From contig JAQVYP010000025.1 of the NCBI GenBank assembly GCA_029004655.1, forward strand, positions 5,167 to 15,964: a DNA stretch of 10,798 bases, in the 5' to 3' direction. Of this stretch, positions 7,560-10,798 are shown piece by piece (the stretch's first letter is position 1; every line of letters starts with the position of its first letter). A model generated the notes under the pieces. The model had not been told where the DNA came from. It saw only the letters and a program-made list of their open reading frames with translations, and searched no databases. A program made the translations under genes and the position numbers. This DNA comes from Oscillospiraceae bacterium. GTDB lineage: Bacteria > Bacillota > Clostridia > Oscillospirales > Acutalibacteraceae.

Positions 7560-7794
7560 CAGAGTTAGTATGTTTTTATCGAAAGACGAAAGGTCTGCAA
7601 CTAAGATATCAGCGTTTCTTACATCATCGAAATCTTTTATGGGAAAGACCGCGTTATCAGTTGTTTTTTCAAATACATAATAAGCTGGTTTTTTTCGGTG
7701 AATGGATAATCACCTATTTTCCATTCTACAAACATATAACTTTTCCCATCTATTTGTTTTAGATATTTTTTATTTTTCTCATTTCAAACGTCAT
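7560..7794 (-). pseudogene. N-terminal part of the S8 protease gene, interrupted at two A-runs
   Basis: Just downstream of the operon promoter there is an AAAGGA ribosome site (7795-7800) and ATGs at 7794 and 7782. The reading starts MTFEMRKIKN and reaches a TAA at 7759-7761. A -1 shift at A-AAA-AAT (7765-7771) gives YLKQIDGKSYMFVEWKIGDY then PFTEKN. A second -1 shift at A-AAA-AAC (7688-7694) gives PAYYVFEKTTDNAVF and on into the protease frame without a stop. The joined 75-80 residues read as a compact N-terminal domain before the S8 domain. One extra A in each run would restore one open frame. The causes could be homopolymer errors in the sequence, true decay, or ribosomal frameshifting. 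An ATG at 7735 could start the middle piece but stops soon after. Confidence 0.6.
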
Positions 7795-7817
7795 TCCTTT
7801 CGCTATTTGTATTTTCT

Positions 7818-7846
7818 ATTTTACTATTATTTTGAAATTGTGTCAA
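7818..7846 (-). promoter_or_regulatory. Promoter of the protease operon
   Basis: On the minus strand, a perfect TTGACA (7841-7846) is followed by a 17-base spacer and TAAAAT (7818-7823). The predicted start lies near 7811, giving a leader of about 15-25 bases that contains AAAGGA. This places the translation start near 7794-7782, far upstream of the first full-frame ATG at 7559. Confidence 0.8.
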
Positions 7847-7865
7847 TAATTATTCTGTTTTTCTA

Positions 7866-7893
7866 TTTACAAATACTTTTTTTAGTATAGAAT
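7866..7893 (+). promoter_or_regulatory. Promoter of the Gfo/Idh/MocA oxidoreductase gene
   Basis: TTTACA (7866-7871), a 16-base spacer and TAGAAT (7888-7893) lie 31 bases before the chosen ATG. The element is back to back with the promoter of the protease operon, only about 20 bases from its -35 box, so the two could share control, although no clear operator palindrome is visible between them. Confidence 0.6.
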
Positions 7894-7924
7894 GAATGTA
7901 AAATAAGATAGTTTGGAGGGGCTC

Positions 7925-9157
7925 ATGAAAAAAATTAAAATTGGTGTAATAGGTGCTCGTAGAGGCGCAAGTATGATTAACTACAGTAAACGGGCAGAAA
8001 ACGCTGAAATTGTGGCAATTTGCGATAAGTCTACAAAGTTGTTAGAAAATCAAAAGAAAAACTTAGATGGTCTTAAAATAGCCTTCTACGAACATTTTGA
8101 TGATTTTATCAAACATGATATGGATGCAGTTGTTCTTGCGAACTATGCTAATGAACATGCTCCCTTTGCAATAAAAGCCATGCATTCTGGGAAACATGTG
8201 TTTTCTGAGGTTTTACCTGTACAAACAATGAAAGAAGCCGTTGAACTTGTCGAAGCGGTAGAAGAAACCGGTTTAATTTATGCATACGGTGAAAATTACT
8301 GCTATATGCCTGCACCATACGAAATGCGAAGGCTATACAGAGAAAACAAAATCGGTGAGTTTGAGTACGGCGAAGGGGAATATATCCATAATTGCGAGCC
8401 TATATGGCCATCGATTACATACGGTGAAGAAGATCATTGGCGTAACAATATGTATTCAACCTTTTACTGCACGCACTCATTAGGTCCGATTATTCATATA
8501 ACAGGTTTACGCCCGGTTTCAGTTGTTGGATTTGAAGGAACCAAAAACGAACGCAATCTAAGAACAGGTGCTAAAAGTGGTCAATTTGGGATAGAAATGG
8601 TGACTCTTGAAAATGGCGGTATAGTTAAAAGCATTCAAGGCGGGTTATATGAAAATTCTATTTGGTATTCAATTTACGGTAGTAAAGGACGAATAGAATG
8701 TGCGCGCGAAGATGCCGAGGATGGTCATATTGAGCGTGTTTATGTTAGAAGTGATAAGGTTTCAGGTGAATATAAGCAAGTTTTTGAGAGTTATAAACCC
8801 GAAAGAGATCATGATGCTATAGGGCGGGATTACGGTCATGGCGGTTCTGATTTTTATACGATGTACCACTTTGTAGAAAAAATCAAAGGCAACCCAGATG
8901 CTGATATTATTGATGCTTATGAAGCTTTAGATATGTTCTTACCGGGTTTGTTTGCATACCATTCAATTTTAAATGGCAGTAAGCCAATGCAAATTCCTAA
9001 TTTGAGAGATAAGAGTATTCGCGACGATTGGAGAAATGACACATCTTGCACAGATCCGAAAGTAGCAAAAGATATGCTTCTTCCAACCGCTAAAAATGGC
9101 ACACCTGATATTAATGATGGCATTTATGCGCATGTGAAACGCTTATGGGGAAAGTAA
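7925..9157 (+). CDS. Gfo/Idh/MocA-family NAD(P)-dependent oxidoreductase
   Basis: The product has 410 residues. The N-terminal Rossmann strand KIKIGVIGARRGA (3-15) binds the dinucleotide, although the usual GxGxxG is altered to G-A-R-R-G. The strand AVVLANYANEHAPFAIKAMH (69-88) and HVFSEVLP (91-98; the family usually has EKP) follow in the expected order. After these come the helix with ENYCYMPAPYEMRRLYRENK (123-142) and the catalytic-domain His184 in YCTHSLGP. Members oxidise or reduce sugars and cyclitols; the substrate cannot be told here. The start at 7925 is chosen because GGAGGGG (7915-7921) stands just before it; an in-frame TTG at 7913 overlaps this site. It forms a single-gene unit with its own promoter and terminator, divergent from the protease operon. 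Altered cofactor and EKP motifs point to a divergent subgroup, possibly a glycosidase-like or sugar-dehydrogenase member. Confidence 0.88.
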   Translation: MKKIKIGVIGARRGASMINYSKRAENAEIVAICDKSTKLLENQKKNLDGLKIAFYEHFDDFIKHDMDAVVLANYANEHAPFAIKAMHSGKHVFSEVLPVQTMKEAVELVEAVEETGLIYAYGENYCYMPAPYEMRRLYRENKIGEFEYGEGEYIHNCEPIWPSITYGEEDHWRNNMYSTFYCTHSLGPIIHITGLRPVSVVGFEGTKNERNLRTGAKSGQFGIEMVTLENGGIVKSIQGGLYENSIWYSIYGSKGRIECAREDAEDGHIERVYVRSDKVSGEYKQVFESYKPERDHDAIGRDYGHGGSDFYTMYHFVEKIKGNPDADIIDAYEALDMFLPGLFAYHSILNGSKPMQIPNLRDKSIRDDWRNDTSCTDPKVAKDMLLPTAKNGTPDINDGIYAHVKRLWGK

Positions 9158-9180
9158 TATTAATTCAAGCAAAATAGTTA

Positions 9181-9212
9181 CCGTTGTTGGCAAGAACCAA
9201 CAACAGTTTTTT
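9181..9212 (+). terminator. Intrinsic terminator after the oxidoreductase gene
   Basis: GTTGTTGG pairs with CCAACAAC around the loop CAAGAA, followed by six T. An outer C-A mismatch and a C-G pair extend the stem. It is a near-copy of the terminator at 9738-9774. Confidence 0.88.
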
Positions 9213-9253
9213 CTAATATTATAAATAAAAGTAGTGGCTTGCACAAATAAGTA

Positions 9254-9282
9254 TTGACATATAGCTATTTTAAGTATATAAT
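9254..9282 (+). promoter_or_regulatory. Consensus SigA promoter of the Phd/HARE-HTH gene
   Basis: TTGACA (9254-9259), exactly 17 bases, then TATAAT (9277-9282): a perfect consensus. The predicted start near 9289 gives a leader of only about 12 bases, which contains the ribosome site GAGGAAGGA before the ATG at 9302. This rules out any longer coding start at 9254. Such a strong promoter for a small regulator-like gene suggests autorepression, but no operator is proven. Confidence 0.85.
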
Positions 9283-9301
9283 GATAACGAGGAAGGATAA
9301 A

Positions 9302-9715
9302 ATGGACATTACAAAAGTCAATCAGAATTTTTCGCTTGCGATTAAGGAAGTAGAACAACGCGGAATGATAACAATAAAAAAGTATGGAAAAGACTCTTAT
9401 GTCTTAATGACGAATGATTTTTTTAGAAACCTTGCAACCTATTTCAAGAACTCAGAACCGTTAGATTTTGAACAGATAGAAAGAGGTGAAATAATGGACC
9501 GACACTATAAACTACACGAAGCCATGTTAATAGTTTTACAAAACGCGCCTAATAAGAAAATGAGATATACAGATCTTGCGGATGAAATTTGGGAAAGAAA
9601 ACTTTATACAAGGCAAGATGGTAATAAAGCGACATCAGGACAAATTTATCTTAGAGCAAGAAATTATAACAAACTATTCGAAATTGTTGATAAGCACTAT
9701 ATCGTTATAAGATAA
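9302..9715 (+). CDS. Phd/YefM-like N-terminus fused to a HARE-HTH-like winged helix
   Basis: The product has 137 residues. Residues 1-45 (NQNFSLAIKEVEQRGMITIK then KYGKDSYVLMTNDFF) resemble the DNA-binding fold of Phd/YefM antitoxins: a helix, then 'G-x-I-x-I-x-K-x-G-x-x-x-x-V-L' strands. Residues 70-137 (LHEAMLIVLQNAPNKKMRYT, DLADEIWERKLYTRQDG, TSGQIYLRARNYNKLFEIVD) match the general pattern of HARE-HTH domains, which occur in restriction endonucleases, RNA polymerase delta and chromatin proteins. No toxin gene lies next to it: it is bounded by its own consensus promoter and terminator. The start at 9302 is fixed by the promoter and GAGGAAGGA. It may be a transcriptional regulator or an orphan antitoxin-like protein. 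Domain calls are from motif recall and are moderately sure for HARE-HTH, less so for Phd. Confidence 0.75.
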   Translation: MDITKVNQNFSLAIKEVEQRGMITIKKYGKDSYVLMTNDFFRNLATYFKNSEPLDFEQIERGEIMDRHYKLHEAMLIVLQNAPNKKMRYTDLADEIWERKLYTRQDGNKATSGQIYLRARNYNKLFEIVDKHYIVIR

Positions 9716-9737
9716 GTGTTATCTCAATAAAAATAAT

Positions 9738-9774
9738 TACCGTTGTTGGCTAAAACCAACAACGGTATTTTTTT
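9738..9774 (+). terminator. Bidirectional terminator between the HARE-HTH gene and dapA
   Basis: A 12-bp stem, TACCGTTGTTGG with CCAACAACGGTA and loop CTAAAA, is followed on the plus strand by seven T. On the minus strand it is followed by AATTATTTTT, so it can also end dapA transcription. It is more perfect than its copy at 9181-9212. Confidence 0.88.
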
Positions 9775-9821
9775 ATAAACTTCATAACTGCGAGCGTAGC
9801 GAGCATCATCACTTTTATTCC

Positions 9822-10709
9822 CTAACTCTTTCCTACACGAGCCGCCAATCTATCAAGCATCGAAGCATGTGCCGGTTCAATTGTTGTCAGCGGCAATCTG
9901 ACCTCATCGGTGCAATATCCCCTTTGTGACAAAAGATATTTGACTGGTATCGGGTTGACTTCGCAGAAAACACCTTCCATAAGCGGCAGAAGTTTCAGCT
10001 GTCTGTCAAGAGCTGCTTTTGAGTCGCCACTAAAGTAATACGAACATATTTTCCCAACACTTGCGGGGAGAAAATTCGATAACACAGAAACAACACCAAT
10101 TCCACCAAGTGAAAGCAGCGGTAGTATCTGGTTGTCGTTACCGGAATAAAGAGCCAAAGAGTCGCCACAGAGGCGTACCATTTCTGCAATTTTTGGAATA
10201 TTCGTACCCGACTCCTTAACCGCGACTATATTTGGATGCTTAGACAGCTCTACGTATGTTTCAGGCTCGATGTTGACTCCAGTCCTTGTCGGCACATTGT
10301 ATATAATAATCGGTACTTCTGATGCATCCGCTATCGTCTCATAATGCTTAACAAGTCCAGCTTGAGTTGCTTTGTTATAATAGGGTGTCACAACAAGCGC
10401 GGCGTCACATCCGGTTTCAGCCGCTTCACGAGTTAGCTCAACCGCAGTTGCGGTGCTGTTGCTTCCAGTGCCGGCGATTATTGGGACCTTTGCACCTGAG
10501 TGGCGCACGGCAAACTCAACTAACCTTAGCCTTTCACATGCGCTCAGGGTTGCTGCTTCACCCGTAGTACCGCATACAACTATTGCATCGATGTCGTTAT
10601 CCGTCTGAAATTCAAGCAAACGACCGAAGCTTATAAAATCTATTTCACCATTCTTAAACGGCGTGACCACAGCGGTCGCCGTTCCTTGGAACACAACAGG
10701 CTTTTTCAT
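9822..10709 (-). CDS. dapA: 4-hydroxy-tetrahydrodipicolinate synthase
   Basis: The 295-residue product catalyses the condensation of pyruvate with L-aspartate semialdehyde, the first committed step of lysine and diaminopimelate synthesis, in the cytoplasm. The TIM-barrel motifs are all in place: CGTTGEAATL (46-55, with Thr48 and Thr49), the TPYYNK segment (108-113), IIYNVPTRTG (135-144, with Tyr137 and Arg142) and IVAVKESGTN, whose Lys165 forms the Schiff base. Length is normal for the family. The ATG at 10709 is preferred to that at 10721 because the AAGG ribosome site lies directly against the latter and eight to twelve bases before the former. The promoter is not clear: TTGTTG with AATAAT 17 bases on (about 10728-10756, minus) is a weak candidate. 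It stands alone here, convergent with the HARE-HTH gene; no other lysine gene is in view. Related aldolases such as sialate or KDG aldolase fit less well. Confidence 0.95.
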   Translation of the reverse strand: MKKPVVFQGTATAVVTPFKNGEIDFISFGRLLEFQTDNDIDAIVVCGTTGEAATLSACERLRLVEFAVRHSGAKVPIIAGTGSNSTATAVELTREAAETGCDAALVVTPYYNKATQAGLVKHYETIADASEVPIIIYNVPTRTGVNIEPETYVELSKHPNIVAVKESGTNIPKIAEMVRLCGDSLALYSGNDNQILPLLSLGGIGVVSVLSNFLPASVGKICSYYFSGDSKAALDRQLKLLPLMEGVFCEVNPIPVKYLLSQRGYCTDEVRLPLTTIEPAHASMLDRLAARVGKS

Positions 10710-10742
10710 CGGATTAACCATCCTTAAATTATTGATTTCTTT

Positions 10743-10797
10743 CCGATTTTCAACAAATTTCGCGCTTTTTGTCTTTTTTATTTACTGTTGAAATCGG
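10743..10797. repeat. Inverted repeat upstream of dapA
   Basis: CCGATTTTCAACA (10743-10755) and TGTTGAAATCGG (10786-10797) are inverted copies differing by one inserted T, 30 bases apart. The inner arm overlaps the weak candidate -35 of dapA. It may be a split operator or chance; the right arm touches the window edge, so a longer repeat cannot be excluded. Confidence 0.45.
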
Positions 10798-10798
10798 G

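Noticed and set aside
5073..7794. A lanthipeptide or other ribosomal-peptide cluster
   Set aside because: No precursor-like small gene, modification enzyme of a known class or exporter is visible next to the protease operon.
7702..7890. A plus-strand 62-codon hydrophobic frame
   Set aside because: It is antisense to the protease 5' region, covers both divergent promoters and is just T-rich DNA read as Phe/Tyr/Leu.
9254..9301. An N-terminal extension of the HARE-HTH protein from position 9254
   Set aside because: These bases are the perfect -35/-10 promoter and the ribosome site; transcription begins downstream of them.
9254..9774. A toxin-antitoxin pair
   Set aside because: Only the antitoxin-like gene is present; the space between the two terminators has no room for a toxin and the neighbours are a sugar oxidoreductase and dapA.
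9791..9811. GCGAGC-GTA-GCGAGC as a repeat or terminator
   Set aside because: It is a short direct repeat, not a hairpin with a T-run, and has no evident role.

Overview
The window looks like a chromosomal stretch of a low-GC Gram-positive bacterium, most likely a gut-type member of the Clostridia (Oscillospiraceae or Lachnospiraceae-like). The signs are AT-rich intergenic DNA, strong SigA-type promoters with AGGAGG-like ribosome sites, a sortase-type C-terminal anchor (VPPTGD, membrane span, KKK tail), a DUF4855-like protein, and intrinsic terminators with T-runs. The species cannot be fixed from the sequence.

Layout, left to right. Positions 1-116 hold the last codons of an IS3-like (rve/DDE) transposase running in from the left edge. 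Next to it (189-615, minus) is a broken unknown gene with an in-frame stop and a frameshift. A small putative lipoprotein (792-1178, minus) follows, with its own promoter. A DUF4855-like protein (1397-2467) and a large sortase-anchored beta-helix surface protein (2576-4711) are both on the minus strand, each with its own promoter.

A minus-strand three-gene operon occupies 5073-7794 and is bounded by a good promoter (7818-7846) and a terminator (5011-5036). In order of transcription it encodes a cytoplasmic subtilisin-like (S8) protease, a protein with a prenyltransferase/squalene-cyclase-like repeat, and a BtrH/C39-like protein. The last two genes overlap. The protease reading frame clearly extends upstream of its first full-frame ATG, but two A-runs break that extension; both breaks are repaired by one extra A or by a -1 slip.

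Divergent from this operon is a Gfo/Idh/MocA-family oxidoreductase (7925-9157). It is followed by a compact promoter-gene-terminator unit (9254-9774) encoding a Phd-like/HARE-HTH fusion protein. The terminators after these two genes are near-copies of one another. The window ends with dapA (9822-10709, minus), the only clear housekeeping gene, convergent with the HARE-HTH gene.

The least explained part is the protease / toroid-repeat / BtrH-like operon. Its organisation suggests that the three products act together in the cytoplasm, possibly in peptide or small-molecule processing, but no substrate or precursor peptide is visible. The Phd-HARE protein without a toxin partner is the second point of interest.
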